Assembly: GCA_029561345.1 (NCBI GenBank)
Contig: JAKQJC010000043.1
Span: 1 to 64,000, forward strand
Source of the DNA: Chloroflexota bacterium
Lineage (GTDB): Bacteria > Chloroflexota > Anaerolineae > Anaerolineales > Anaerolineaceae
DNA: 64,000 nucleotides
Direction: 5' to 3'
A model generated the notes under the pieces. The model saw only the letters and a list, made by a program, of their open reading frames with translations. It was not told the DNA's origin and did not search any database. Below, piece by piece: positions 1 to 8,513 of the stretch. Within the stretch, counting starts at the first letter, position 1; every line of letters begins with the position of its first letter. Made by a program: the position numbers and the translations under genes.

Positions 1-114
1 CAACTCTGCCATATATTCGTGATTGTTGATAAACTTGTTCATTAAGCCTCGTTTTGGATATCACTGGTCGTGGAAAACCAAGTTTATCCTTTTCGAGGCC
101 ATTTTGCTTCTGCT

Positions 115-135
115 TGTCCGAACTCATGTCCGAAC
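115..135. repeat. Tandem 9-bp repeat TGTCCGAAC at a gene-end junction
   Basis: The 9-mer TGTCCGAAC occurs at 115-123 and again at 127-135, twelve bases apart. The second copy lies inside the last codons of the truncated serine hydrolase. Short repeated end sequences of this kind occur at the tips of some insertion elements, so this may be the edge of an element or a deletion scar. No transposase is visible in the first 120 bases, so this is only a suggestion. Confidence 0.4.
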
Positions 136-1086
136 ATCAGGTCCCCTCACCCTGGGCAGCCCGCCCAGCAGAAAGAAGAAATCTTTGAAGCGGATTTCCA
201 TCATCCCCAGGCCGTAATAGATGCCCGGCTGGAATTTGTGCGGGCAGCGGTCCATGCTTTCCACCACATCCAGCCCAATCAATTCGCCAGCGCGCAGCGC
301 ACGGTTGAACTTGATCAGGTCGGCGGTGGTGGAAATGACGCCCCCGCCGGCCCAGTCGCAGCTCAGGCTTTCAAAGCGGCTCACTTCCTGTTGGTTCATC
401 CAGATGGGCTGGATTTCTTTTTGGGGTTGGCTGGCCGCTTTTGAATAGAACATCAGATAGGTGTCGTGCATGCCAAGCGGGGTAAAAAAGTGCGCGTGCA
501 GGTTTTCGGCGAAGGATCTGCCGGTCACTTTTTCGATCAGCAGGCCCAGCAGCACATAACCGGTGTCGGAATAGTTGAACACCTGTCCCGGCGCGCCCAC
601 CGCCTGCTGGCGGCTGCGGGTGAAATCGAGCAGGGCCTGCGGGGTCCAGCGGGTGCGCGGGTTGGCCAGCACGTCCTTCAGGAAAACCCGGCCGTCGAGG
701 GTGCGTCCCTCAACATAATCGGCAATGCCCGAAGTGTGGCCCAGCAGGTGCTCAATGGTCACCTGGCGGGCGTGATCGGCACCCTGGAAGACGAAAAGAC
801 GCTCCAGTTCAGCGGGCACAAAGAAGGGATGGATGGGGTCCTGTATGGAAAAGGCGCCCCCGGCAGCCAGTCGCTGGATGAGAACCGCGGTGAACATCTT
901 GCCAATGCTTGCAATATGATAGGGCTGGCTGGTAGAATCAGATGGAAAGGTGAAATTCAAGCCCAATTTTGGCGCGCTGACCGCTGCCTGCAGCGGGCGG
1001 TCTGGTTTTTTGGCTTTGAGCTGTTGGAAATAGCGCGTCAGATGACGCGCTGCCTGGTCAGATGAAAGCGGTTTGAAAAAGCCCAT
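124..1086 (-). CDS. Beta-lactamase-family serine hydrolase, C-terminally truncated
   Basis: A class C beta-lactamase / penicillin-binding-protein-like hydrolase of 320 residues. The nucleophile motif is visible as S60-I-G-K63, the second motif as Y172-S-D, and the typical GHTSG stretch lies near residue 116-120. These enzymes normally end with a third motif (HxG or KTG) in a strand after the GLGM segment. Here the protein runs through GLGMMEIR and a Phe-rich stretch to LLGGLPRV and then stops after an unrelated RGPDVRT tail, so the third motif is missing. The break coincides with a short direct repeat at 115-135. Other frames downstream do not restore the motif. Divergent from a PadR regulator, which probably controls it. 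It may be inactive. Confidence 0.8.
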   Translation of the reverse strand: MGFFKPLSSDQAARHLTRYFQQLKAKKPDRPLQAAVSAPKLGLNFTFPSDSTSQPYHIASIGKMFTAVLIQRLAAGGAFSIQDPIHPFFVPAELERLFVFQGADHARQVTIEHLLGHTSGIADYVEGRTLDGRVFLKDVLANPRTRWTPQALLDFTRSRQQAVGAPGQVFNYSDTGYVLLGLLIEKVTGRSFAENLHAHFFTPLGMHDTYLMFYSKAASQPQKEIQPIWMNQQEVSRFESLSCDWAGGGVISTTADLIKFNRALRAGELIGLDVVESMDRCPHKFQPGIYYGLGMMEIRFKDFFFLLGGLPRVRGPDVRT

Positions 1087-1110
1087 TGTTTTACCTTTCT
1101 TTATAAAGCA

Positions 1111-1162
1111 AACGGCTTTATACTTCTATTAGTTATATATCTAATAGTAACATAAAGCCGTT
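1111..1162. promoter_or_regulatory. 52-bp near-perfect palindrome, probable PadR operator
   Basis: Between the divergent hydrolase and PadR genes the arms AACGGCTTTAT (1111-1121) and ATAAAGCCGTT (1152-1162) are exact reverse complements. Inside them CTATTAG (1126-1132) and CTAATAG (1141-1147) are also exact, around an AT-rich centre. It overlaps the likely promoters of both genes. PadR proteins are dimers that bind inverted repeats in such divergent regions and often repress their own gene. The operator role is an inference from position and symmetry. Confidence 0.65.
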
Positions 1163-1191
1163 GGCCTGTCAATCATTAAAAAGGACGCGCG

Positions 1192-1731
1192 ATGGAATTT
1201 GTCATTTTGGGACTGCTTATTTTGCAAAGCCTGACCCTGTACGAAATCAACCAGACCTTCAAGCAGGGCATCTCCCTGTTTTACAGCGCCAGCTACGGCA
1301 GCCTGCAGGTCACCCTCAAGAACCTGCTGGCCAAAGGGATGATTGTGATGGAAGAACGGGTGGAAAACGGGCGCAACAAGAAGGTATACAGCATCACTGA
1401 AAGCGGCCGGGCGGCCTTTTACCAGTGGATGCAGGATGAGATCCCGCCCAGCAAGCTGGAAGTGACCGGCCTCTCCAAGGTGTATTTTTTGGGGCTGCTG
1501 CCGGATGTGGAACAGAAAAAGCAGGTGCTGCGGGAAATCATCCGCAAAATTGACCTGGTTTACGGCGAGCTGGCGCAGATGAACGACCTTTACAGCCAGA
1601 TTTGCGTGCCCGACGCCTTCAAAGAGGTGGCCCGGTACCGTCTGAAAACCCTTGATTACGGGCTGCAGTCGCACGGCTTTGCGCGGGGATGGTTTGCCGC
1701 GCTGCTTGCCGAGCTTGAAGCCAACCCGTGA
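1192..1731 (+). CDS. PadR family transcriptional regulator
   Basis: 179 residues. The N-terminal winged helix has the PadR pattern: a LGLL...LTLYEI opening, a SYGSLQ recognition segment near residues 39-47, then a wing with EERVENGRNKKVYSIT. The remaining residues form the C-terminal helical part typical of the longer PadR subfamily, used for dimerisation and ligand sensing. The ATG at 1192 follows an AAAAGGA ribosome binding site. It is divergent from the serine hydrolase and separated from it by a 52-bp palindrome, so autoregulation and control of the hydrolase are likely. The inducer cannot be read from the sequence. Confidence 0.88.
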   Translation: MEFVILGLLILQSLTLYEINQTFKQGISLFYSASYGSLQVTLKNLLAKGMIVMEERVENGRNKKVYSITESGRAAFYQWMQDEIPPSKLEVTGLSKVYFLGLLPDVEQKKQVLREIIRKIDLVYGELAQMNDLYSQICVPDAFKEVARYRLKTLDYGLQSHGFARGWFAALLAELEANP

Positions 1732-1782
1732 AAACATCGGGCCGGGCTGTTTCTAATTGATTGGGTTGGGTTCGCCTTCTGG

Positions 1783-2292
1783 TTATGGGCGGCTTTTAAA
1801 TTCAAACTTGCCCACGCGGATGGTGCTGTTCAGCGCCTCACCGGGATGGGCGTGGCGCAGCTCAATCAGGTTCAGAACATTGTACCCGCGCTTCTGCAAA
1901 AAGCGGATGATCTTATCGTTGTTGGGATCCACCCAGTTATAAGGCTTATCTCCCCCCAGTTCCAGCGCCAGGCGTTCCGCCTCGGCATACAGCCGTTCGC
2001 CCACCCCCTGCCGCCGGCATTCCGGCGTCACATACAGCGATTCAGCCCACACCACATCCCCATCCACACGGCAGACCAGGTAGCCGGTCAGCGCCGGGGT
2101 TTCATCTTCGGCCACAAACACCGGAAAATCCTTTGCCGCATATTCCGCCAGTTCGCCGGCCGCGGCGGTCAAATCGGGCGGGCGGACCTCGCCGCGCAGC
2201 TCAGCCAGCGCCGCGCGAAACCCGGCCACCAGCCGGATCAGCGCGGGTTGGTCGGCCGCGCAGGCCGGCCTGATGGTCATTTCGCCGTTCAT
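1783..2292 (-). CDS. GNAT family N-acetyltransferase
   Basis: 169 residues with one GNAT fold. The acetyl-CoA-binding motif A is visible as LYVTPECRRQGVGERLY (RxxGxG type, about residues 87-103), followed by the motif B region ending with KRGY near residue 136. The start codon at 2292 overlaps the cysC stop by one base (TAATG), so translation is probably coupled and this is the third gene of an MFS-cysC-GNAT operon. The substrate cannot be assigned; similar enzymes acetylate small amines, antibiotics or protein N-termini. Confidence 0.85.
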   Translation of the reverse strand: MNGEMTIRPACAADQPALIRLVAGFRAALAELRGEVRPPDLTAAAGELAEYAAKDFPVFVAEDETPALTGYLVCRVDGDVVWAESLYVTPECRRQGVGERLYAEAERLALELGGDKPYNWVDPNNDKIIRFLQKRGYNVLNLIELRHAHPGEALNSTIRVGKFEFKSRP

Positions 2293-2837
2293 TACTGCAT
2301 CTCCAGCCAGCCCTGCGCCAGCAGGAAGCTCACCACCCGGGCGGTGCTTTCTTCAAGGGTCAGCTCGGCGGTGTTGATGCGCAGTTCGGGAGCCTCAGGC
2401 GGCTCGTAAGGCGAGGTGAGGCCGGTAAACTGAGGAATCTCACCGGCGCGCGCGCGCCGGTAAAGCCCCTTGGGGTCGCGCTGCTCGCACACCTCCAGCG
2501 GGCAGGCCACATGCACCTCGGCAAAGGGAAAAGGAACGGCTTTTTCGCGCGCCATCTGGCGCCCGGCGCGAAACGGGCTGATGAAGGTGACCAGCACCAG
2601 CAGGCCCGCATCTGCCAGCAGACGGGCGGCCTCGGCGGCGCGGCGAATGTTCTCCGCCCGGTCGGCGTCCGAAAAGCCCAGGTCGCTGTTCAGGCCCGTG
2701 CGCAGCACGTCGCCATCGAGAATGTAGGCCCGCGCCCCGCAGTTTTCCTGCAGATAGCGCTGGACGGAGCCCGCCAGCGCGCTTTTGCCGCTGCCCGAAA
2801 GGCCGGTGAACCATAAAATGCCCGGTTTATTGCTCAT
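2292..2837 (-). CDS. cysC: Adenylyl-sulfate (APS) kinase
   Basis: 181 residues, the usual CysC size. It phosphorylates APS to PAPS. Visible signatures: P-loop GLSGSGKS (residues 12-19), LDGDVLRTGL with the APS-binding Asp/Arg, an ENIRRAAE helix, ISPFRAGR, and the lid DPKGLYRRARAGEI followed by FTGLTSPYE. The ATG at 2837 was chosen because it overlaps the MFS stop (ATGA) and gives the standard N-terminus; an upstream in-frame start adds 13 unlike residues. The genes making its substrate (cysD/cysN) are 33 kb away, where CysN carries a second, decayed APS-kinase domain. This gene is therefore probably the working kinase. Confidence 0.93.
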   Translation of the reverse strand: MSNKPGILWFTGLSGSGKSALAGSVQRYLQENCGARAYILDGDVLRTGLNSDLGFSDADRAENIRRAAEAARLLADAGLLVLVTFISPFRAGRQMAREKAVPFPFAEVHVACPLEVCEQRDPKGLYRRARAGEIPQFTGLTSPYEPPEAPELRINTAELTLEESTARVVSFLLAQGWLEMQ

Positions 2838-4036
2838 GCGGGGATGACCTCCTGTTTTTGCTGCCGCCGTTTCCACAGCCCCAGGCCCAGCGCGGCGCTG
2901 CCCAGCAGGTAGCCCACCAGGGCCACCAGGTACAGCCAGTGAGCGCCCACTGCATCGAAGGCCATGCCAGCCAGGGGCGTGCCCAGAATATTGATCAGGC
3001 TGGGCAGGGTGACGGTGAAAATGGCCAGGGCCGTGGCGGTGCCTTCGGCCGGAGCCTCACCGCAGATGGTTTTGATCAGGGCGATGGTGTAAAAGCTGAA
3101 CGAAATGCCAGTGATGGCGCGCGCCAGGATGATGGTTTCCACAGACGGCCAGAAAAACACCAGGCCGCGCAGCAGGCCGGTCATCACCACCGAAACCAGC
3201 AGCAGTGTGCCCGGGTTGCGCTTGCGCAGCAGGGAATCGGCCCACAGCATGCCCGGCAGCTCAATCACCGAGCCGACCATGTTGGCCACGCCGATGATGC
3301 TTTCGCGCGCGCCGAGCTGGTCGAGATAAACGTTTTCAAACTGGCCCACGCCGTTGTTGGCCAGGCCGTTGATGCACAGCATCACCCCCAGGCCCACCAG
3401 CACCGGGCTGCGCAGCATTGTTCCGGCCACCTGCCGCCAGGGCAGGCTGGTTTTGCGCTCTGTTCTGGCGGCGCCAGCCGGACGCAGACCAAAAAGCAGC
3501 AGGGCTGCGCCGCTGAGGGCCGCGGCATGCACCCAGAAAGTGATCTGAATGCCCGCGCGTTCCACCAGGGCGCCGGTGCCCAGCACAAAAAAGGCCCAGC
3601 CCAGCGACCCCCATACACGGATGCTGCCAAAGCCGGCGCCTGCGGCCTCGCTGACGCGCACCGCCAGCGAATCAGACAGGGGCGTGATGCCCGCGCTGAC
3701 CAGCACCCGCAGGATGAACACCACCGTGAGAACGAGGAAGACGCTCTGCGAAACCATCAGCAGGTTGGCCAGGGCCAGCAGCACCAGCGAAATTTGCAGC
3801 AGGCGCAGCGGGCGGGAATTTTGCGCACTCAGGCGCGTCCAGAAAGGGGCGGCCACCAGCGCGGCCGCCGAACCCAACGCCACCATCAGGCCAATTTGCG
3901 TGCCGCTCAGATTCTGGCGCACCAGAAAGAGGTTCATGAACGGCCCAATGCTGCCGCCGCCGCCCAGCCAGATTAAATAGTAAAGGCGCATCACCCACAG
4001 GTCGCGCCGGGAGTTTATGAAACCGGTTGCATTCAT
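2834..4036 (-). CDS. Major facilitator superfamily transporter
   Basis: 400 residues with about 12 hydrophobic segments in two halves. The start of the second repeat (around residue 215) and the LSGTQIGLMVALG and RLSAQNSRPL segments early in the protein fit MFS proteins with a short cytosolic loop 2-3. First gene of an operon with cysC and a GNAT acetyltransferase; the stop overlaps the cysC start by four bases. A TATAAT -10 box ends six bases before the ATG, so the message may be leaderless, although a GAGG lies in the same gap. The cargo is unknown, and the sulfate-activation neighbour does not by itself make it a sulfate carrier. Confidence 0.85.
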   Translation of the reverse strand: MNATGFINSRRDLWVMRLYYLIWLGGGGSIGPFMNLFLVRQNLSGTQIGLMVALGSAAALVAAPFWTRLSAQNSRPLRLLQISLVLLALANLLMVSQSVFLVLTVVFILRVLVSAGITPLSDSLAVRVSEAAGAGFGSIRVWGSLGWAFFVLGTGALVERAGIQITFWVHAAALSGAALLLFGLRPAGAARTERKTSLPWRQVAGTMLRSPVLVGLGVMLCINGLANNGVGQFENVYLDQLGARESIIGVANMVGSVIELPGMLWADSLLRKRNPGTLLLVSVVMTGLLRGLVFFWPSVETIILARAITGISFSFYTIALIKTICGEAPAEGTATALAIFTVTLPSLINILGTPLAGMAFDAVGAHWLYLVALVGYLLGSAALGLGLWKRRQQKQEVIPA

Positions 4037-4042
4037 GTCCTC

Positions 4043-4048
4043 ATTATA
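4043..4048 (-). promoter_or_regulatory. -10 box (TATAAT) of the MFS-cysC-GNAT operon
   Basis: On the minus strand TATAAT is followed by GAGGAC and then the ATG of the MFS gene. Transcription would start at or next to the A of the ATG. No good -35 hexamer is seen 16-18 bases upstream. Confidence 0.5.
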
Positions 4049-4120
4049 CCGCGAGTCGGCCGGTTTTTAGGGAGAGAATGAAAAAATGGGATAACCATTC
4101 AGCTGGGTCTTTTTTTAAAC

Positions 4121-4147
4121 CGCAAAGTACGCGAAGAGCGCAAAGGA
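4121..4147. repeat. CGCAAAG-type short intergenic repeat
   Basis: Three imperfect units in a row, CGCAAAGTA, CGCGAAGAG and CGCAAAGGA, lie in the 294-base space between the ABC exporter operon and the MFS gene. Similar CGCAAAG strings are scattered between genes in many bacterial genomes. Function is unknown. Apart from this and the hairpin at 4252-4282, nothing else is seen in 4049-4330. Confidence 0.4.
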
Positions 4148-4251
4148 TGATAAAAGAAACTTATGCTGGCCTGGCTGAACAGTTTAATCACAGCACATTT
4201 CAACCTTGCCTGCGTTTTCTTTGCTTTCAACCAGGAAATCAACTGCACGGA

Positions 4252-4282
4252 GTATTTTGTCCCGCTTTGCAGGACAAAATAC
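4252..4282. repeat. Intergenic repeat with perfect 11-bp hairpin, copy 1
   Basis: GTATTTTGTCC (4252-4262), loop CGCTTTGCA, then GGACAAAATAC (4272-4282), a perfect inverted repeat. The preceding AACTGCA and TGCTTTCAA segments and the GCTTTG loop also occur in the hairpin at 12743-12770, so the two are copies of one dispersed element. It lies downstream of the ABC exporter operon but lacks a T-run in that direction, so it is not a clear intrinsic terminator. Confidence 0.6.
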
Positions 4283-4330
4283 CCCTGATATATTCTCTCG
4301 TCAAGACATCACTTCTTTAATCTCTATCCA

Positions 4331-6151
4331 TCAAATAGCCTGGCCTTTGAACTGGCTCACATACAGGTGGTGGTAAAAGCCGCGCTTTTCCAGCAGGGCG
4401 GCGTGGCTGCCCTGTTCCACAATCTCGCCGCCGTTGATCACCACCACATTGTCAGCGTCGCGGATGGTGCTGAGGCGGTGGGCAATGACAAAACTGGTGC
4501 GCCCTTGCATCAGGCGCAGCAGAGCCTTTTGAATGCGCGCCTCGGTGCGGGTATCCACGCTGGAGGTGGCTTCATCCAGAATCAGGATGGCCGGATCAGC
4601 CAGGATGGCGCGGGCAATGGCCAGAAGCTGGCGCTGGCCCTGACTCAGGTTGCTGGCGCGCTCTGAAAGCACGGTCTGGTAACCCTGGGGAAGCTGGCGG
4701 ATGAAATGATCCGCGTCGGCCATTTCGGCTGCCGCCATGCATTCCTCATCCGTGGCGTCCAGCCGCCCATAGCGGATATTCTCCATCACCGTATCGGCAA
4801 ACAGGAAGGTATCTTGCAGCACCAATCCGAGCTGGCGGCGCAGGCCCGCGCGGGCTGCCTGGCGGATATCCACGCCGTCAATGGTGATGGTGCCCGCCTG
4901 GGTCTCATAAAAGCGCGTCAGCAGGTTGATAATGGTGGTCTTGCCGGCTCCGGTTGGCCCCACCAGGGCCACCATCTGTCCGGCCGGCACATCCAGGGTC
5001 ATGTTCTTGATTACCGGCTGGTCGGCGTGATAACCAAAGCGCACCCCTTCAAAGCGCACATGTCCCTGCATCTGATCCAGTTTCAGGGCATCCGGCGCGT
5101 CGGGCGTTTCGGGCGCTGTGTCGAGCACATCGAATACGCGCTCGGCCCCGGCCAGGGCAGCCTGAATGGCATTGTACATGTTGGCCAGCGAGCGCAGCGG
5201 GTGAATGAAGCTCTGTCCATAGTTAATGAAGGTGGCGATGGTGCCCACGCTCACCAGTCCCTGCAGGGCCAGCCAGCCGCCCAGCCCCGCCAGCACAATG
5301 ACAAAAAAATTGCCCAGCACATTGGTCAGCGGCATCAGCAGCAGGGCGTATGAATTGGCGGTCACGCCGGCCTCATACACCGCCTGGTTGTGTTCGCGGA
5401 AGGCGGCCACCACGCTCTCGTTGCGCCGGAAGGCTTTGATGACCTTCTGGCCGCTGATGGCTTCCTCCATCACGCCGTTCAGCCCGCCGAGCTGCTTTTG
5501 CAGCTCGCGGAAGCCGCGCCGGGTGTATTTGGCGACAAACTGGGTGAACCAGAACATCACCGGCACCACAATCAGCGTGGCCAGGGCCAGCCAGGCATTC
5601 AGCATAAACATGGTGATGAGAATGCCGGCCATCGAAAGCAGGCTGGCAATCAGCGAGGTGACGTTTTGCGACACTGCCTGGTTGATGGCGTCAATATCGT
5701 TGGTCAGGCGGCTCATCAGCTCGCCGGCCGGGTTGGCGTCGAAAAACTTCAGCGGCAGGCTCTGGATATGGGTGAACAGATCCTGCCTGAGCTGGCGCAG
5801 GGCGCGCTGCGAAACGCTGGCCATCACCCAGTTGGCCGCCGCCTGGAAAAGGTTGTTCAGCAGGTAGGTGACCAGCATCAGCAGGGCAACCCAGCCCAGG
5901 CCGGCGGTATCACCTGCGCCGATGAACCGGTCAATGGCCACGCCCATCAGGTAAGGACCCAGCAGGGCCAGCAGGCTGTAGAGCACCACCAGCAGCAGCA
6001 CGCTGGCCATGGGCAGGTAAAAGGGTTTCAAATAAAAGGCCAGACGCAGCAGGGCCTGCCGCGTATTGCGGGCTTTTTCAATCTTGCCGGGCATGCCGGG
6101 GCGGCGGGGCATCATCTGGGCGCGCAGGTCGCGCGTGGTGGGCGTGGTCAT
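4331..6151 (-). CDS. ABC exporter half-transporter, catalytic subunit of a heterodimer
   Basis: 606 residues: six membrane segments (about residues 45-330) fused to a C-terminal ATPase domain. Walker A is GPTGAGKT near residue 399, the Q-loop is VLQD, the signature is LSQGQ (as in TM288-type subunits), Walker B is LILDEAT with the catalytic Glu, and the switch His is in IAHRLST. It overlaps the preceding ABC gene by four bases. With that partner, which has a degenerate site, it forms the classical asymmetric heterodimeric multidrug or lipid exporter (LmrCD, BmrCD, TM287/288 type). A MarR gene heads the operon, which fits drug-inducible efflux. The substrate is inferred only by class. Confidence 0.93.
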   Translation of the reverse strand: MTTPTTRDLRAQMMPRRPGMPGKIEKARNTRQALLRLAFYLKPFYLPMASVLLLVVLYSLLALLGPYLMGVAIDRFIGAGDTAGLGWVALLMLVTYLLNNLFQAAANWVMASVSQRALRQLRQDLFTHIQSLPLKFFDANPAGELMSRLTNDIDAINQAVSQNVTSLIASLLSMAGILITMFMLNAWLALATLIVVPVMFWFTQFVAKYTRRGFRELQKQLGGLNGVMEEAISGQKVIKAFRRNESVVAAFREHNQAVYEAGVTANSYALLLMPLTNVLGNFFVIVLAGLGGWLALQGLVSVGTIATFINYGQSFIHPLRSLANMYNAIQAALAGAERVFDVLDTAPETPDAPDALKLDQMQGHVRFEGVRFGYHADQPVIKNMTLDVPAGQMVALVGPTGAGKTTIINLLTRFYETQAGTITIDGVDIRQAARAGLRRQLGLVLQDTFLFADTVMENIRYGRLDATDEECMAAAEMADADHFIRQLPQGYQTVLSERASNLSQGQRQLLAIARAILADPAILILDEATSSVDTRTEARIQKALLRLMQGRTSFVIAHRLSTIRDADNVVVINGGEIVEQGSHAALLEKRGFYHHLYVSQFKGQAI

Positions 6152-7926
6152 AGGGTCCTCTCCGCTTCAGCCAGGGGCTGGCCGTTTTCCACAGGGCCGC
6201 CGCCGAGCTGCGAATCGTAAATTTCCTGGTAAATGGGGCTGGTCTGCATCAGTCCGGCGTGGGTGCCCTCGGCAGCAATCCGGCCGCGCTCCAGCACCAC
6301 AATTTTATCGGCGTTCAGCACCGTGCTGATGCGCTGCGCCACCACAAAGTTGGTGCGGCCGGCCATCAGGGTTTTCAGCGCGTTTTGAATGTGGGTTTCG
6401 GTTTCCACATCCACCGAACTGGTGCTGTCGTCCATAATCAGGATTTTGGGGTTGGCCACCAGGGCGCGGGCAATGGCAATGCGCTGCTTTTGCCCGCCCG
6501 AAAGGTTCACCCCGCGCTCTTCCACGCGGCTGTCATAGCCGTTGGGCAGCTTCATAATAAAGTCATGCGCATGGGCGGCGCGCGCCGCCCGCTCCACCTC
6601 GGCGTCGCTGGCCTCGGGGCGGCCGTAACGCAGGTTATCGCGCACGCTGCCCGAAAACAGGATGGTCTCCTGCGGCACCACGCCGATATGCCCGTGCAGG
6701 GTATCCTGCTGGATACTGCGCAGAGGGATGCCGTCGAGGAGAATTTCTCCTTCCGAGGTGTCATAAAAACGCGGCACCAGGTTCACCAGCGAGGTTTTGC
6801 CCGCGCCGGTGGCGCCTAAAATGGCCACCGTCTGGCCGGGTTCCACGGTCAGGTTGATCTGCTCCAGCACCGGGCTGTCGTTGCTGCCGTTGTAGTGAAA
6901 ACTGACATTGCGGAATTCCACCCGCCCCGAAACCGCCGCGGGCAGGGGCCGGGCATCGGGTGCATCTTCCACTTCGGGCCGCGCGTCCAGCACCTCGTTG
7001 ATGCGCTGGGCTGAGGCAATGCCGTTGGCCCAGACATTCGCCAGGTTCGACATCATGGTCAGCGGGGTCATGGTGGTCAGCATATAGTTGGTAAAGGCCA
7101 CAATCTGGCCCAGCGAAAGATGGCCATCAATGGCCTGCAGGCCGCCGGCATAAATCACCACCACCATGCCCAGGTTGACAAACATGCTCAGCACCGGCGA
7201 CATGGATGACATAAACTGCATCACGCGGATGGTGCGGCGAGTGAAGTCTTCGTTGGCCTCGCCAAAGCGGCCGGCCTCGTGGTCGGCACGCACAAAAGCC
7301 TTCACCAGGCGTGCCCCGGCAATGTTCTCCTGCAGCACGGTGTTCAGGCGGTCCAGCTTTTTCTGCACCACGCGGAACAGCGGCTCCATTTTGACGCTGA
7401 AGAAGCCGATCACCACCGAGGTCACCAGCAGCAGCGGCAGCATGGTCAGGGCCAGGCTGCGGTCGGTGTTGATCATCAAAATCAGGCTGCCGATCATCAT
7501 CAGCGGAGCGCGCGTGCCAATGCGCAGTGAAATTTGCAGCAGACGCTGCACCGCGCCGGTGTCGCTGCTCAGGCGCACCATCAGGTTGCCGGTGGTGAAG
7601 TGGTCGAGGTTGCCGTAGGAAAAGTTTTGAATATGGATGAAAAGCGCTTCGCGCAGGTCGCGGGCGGTGCCTTCGCCAGCGCGCACCGAGGTGATGTTGT
7701 TGCCCACGGCGATCAGCGTGCTGAGCAGCGAAATGCCCAGCATCAGCAGGGAGGTGGAAATGACCACGCCGCTGTCATTTTTGGCGATGCCCTCGTCAAT
7801 GATGCGCTGGATAAGGCGCGGGATGGACAGATCCATGAACACCAGCAGGGTCAAAAAGACCAGCGAGGCCGCGGCCAGTTTCCAATAAGGGCGGACAAAG
7901 GGAAGCAGTTTTTTAAGGTCTTTCAT
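6148..7926 (-). CDS. ABC exporter half-transporter, degenerate-site subunit
   Basis: 592 residues with six membrane segments (about 15-300) and an ATPase domain. Walker A GATGAGKT (near 370), Q-loop VPQE and signature LSGGQ are normal. Walker B reads LIMDDS, with Asp in place of the catalytic Glu, and the switch His is replaced by Gln in VAQRIST. These two changes mark the non-hydrolysing composite site of heterodimeric exporters, so this is the partner of the following 606-residue subunit. The gene lies 14 bases after the MarR gene in one operon. Confidence 0.93.
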   Translation of the reverse strand: MKDLKKLLPFVRPYWKLAAASLVFLTLLVFMDLSIPRLIQRIIDEGIAKNDSGVVISTSLLMLGISLLSTLIAVGNNITSVRAGEGTARDLREALFIHIQNFSYGNLDHFTTGNLMVRLSSDTGAVQRLLQISLRIGTRAPLMMIGSLILMINTDRSLALTMLPLLLVTSVVIGFFSVKMEPLFRVVQKKLDRLNTVLQENIAGARLVKAFVRADHEAGRFGEANEDFTRRTIRVMQFMSSMSPVLSMFVNLGMVVVIYAGGLQAIDGHLSLGQIVAFTNYMLTTMTPLTMMSNLANVWANGIASAQRINEVLDARPEVEDAPDARPLPAAVSGRVEFRNVSFHYNGSNDSPVLEQINLTVEPGQTVAILGATGAGKTSLVNLVPRFYDTSEGEILLDGIPLRSIQQDTLHGHIGVVPQETILFSGSVRDNLRYGRPEASDAEVERAARAAHAHDFIMKLPNGYDSRVEERGVNLSGGQKQRIAIARALVANPKILIMDDSTSSVDVETETHIQNALKTLMAGRTNFVVAQRISTVLNADKIVVLERGRIAAEGTHAGLMQTSPIYQEIYDSQLGGGPVENGQPLAEAERTL

Positions 7927-7940
7927 GCCGGTAAATTCCT

Positions 7941-8402
7941 TCAGGCGTTTTTAAAGAGCCCCTGCAGCACCGCCAGCCCGTGCAGCAGGGCCTCTGCGTC
8001 ATCCGCCGCCAGGCCGGCCATCTGCGCCTGCATCCAGGCGCGGTTGCGGGCAAAAACGGCATTTAACAGCGCATCGCCGCTGGGGGTGAGGGCCAGCGCC
8101 ACATAGCGCCGGTCGGTGCGGCTTTGCACGCGGGTGAGCAGGCCTTTTTCCACCAGCACATCCACCGCCTGGCTGACCGCCGAGCGGCTGATCTGCTTGG
8201 CTTCGGCCACCTCGCTGACGGTGGCGCTGCCGCCGCGCACATGGCGCAGCACATGGAACTGTTCGAGGGTGACGCCAAATTCTTCTACGGCGGTGCGCCG
8301 GACCTGACCGCGCACGGTGTGCCAGGTGGAGGGCAGGGTTTCCCAGATGCGCTCAATGGCCTGCTGGATCATTTCATCAGATGCGGGGGATGTGGGGGAC
8401 AT
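7941..8402 (-). CDS. MarR family transcriptional regulator
   Basis: 153 residues from the ATG at 8402, chosen because AAGGTG lies eight bases before it; an upstream in-frame codon would add 11 unlike residues. The winged helix is visible as VTLEQFHVLRHVRGG, TVSEVAEAKQISRSAVSQAVDVL and the wing LLTRVQSRTDRRYVALALT. First gene of the operon with two ABC exporter subunits 14 bases downstream. MarR dimers usually repress such efflux operons until a small molecule binds; the imperfect palindrome at 8429-8454 is a candidate operator. Confidence 0.9.
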   Translation of the reverse strand: MSPTSPASDEMIQQAIERIWETLPSTWHTVRGQVRRTAVEEFGVTLEQFHVLRHVRGGSATVSEVAEAKQISRSAVSQAVDVLVEKGLLTRVQSRTDRRYVALALTPSGDALLNAVFARNRAWMQAQMAGLAADDAEALLHGLAVLQGLFKNA

Positions 8403-8428
8403 AAAAAAACACCTTTTGGTTAAGAGTC

Positions 8429-8454
8429 TAATCAATTAATACGCTTAATGATTA
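8429..8454. promoter_or_regulatory. Candidate MarR operator
   Basis: TAATCA (8429-8434) and TGATTA (8449-8454) are the ends of an AT-rich imperfect inverted repeat, 27 bases upstream of the MarR start. Size, symmetry and TTGAT-like arms match sites bound by MarR dimers. The role is inferred from position. Confidence 0.5.
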
Positions 8455-8513
8455 TATAACTTAACTGTTCCGGCGTCAAGATGGCATTTTCCTGCCAGTT
8501 ACCGGAACAGGGA

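Noticed and set aside
2858..3976. Plus-strand frame of 372 codons opposite the MFS gene
   Set aside because: Gln/His/Ala-rich shadow, no motif; the minus-strand frame has clear membrane segments.
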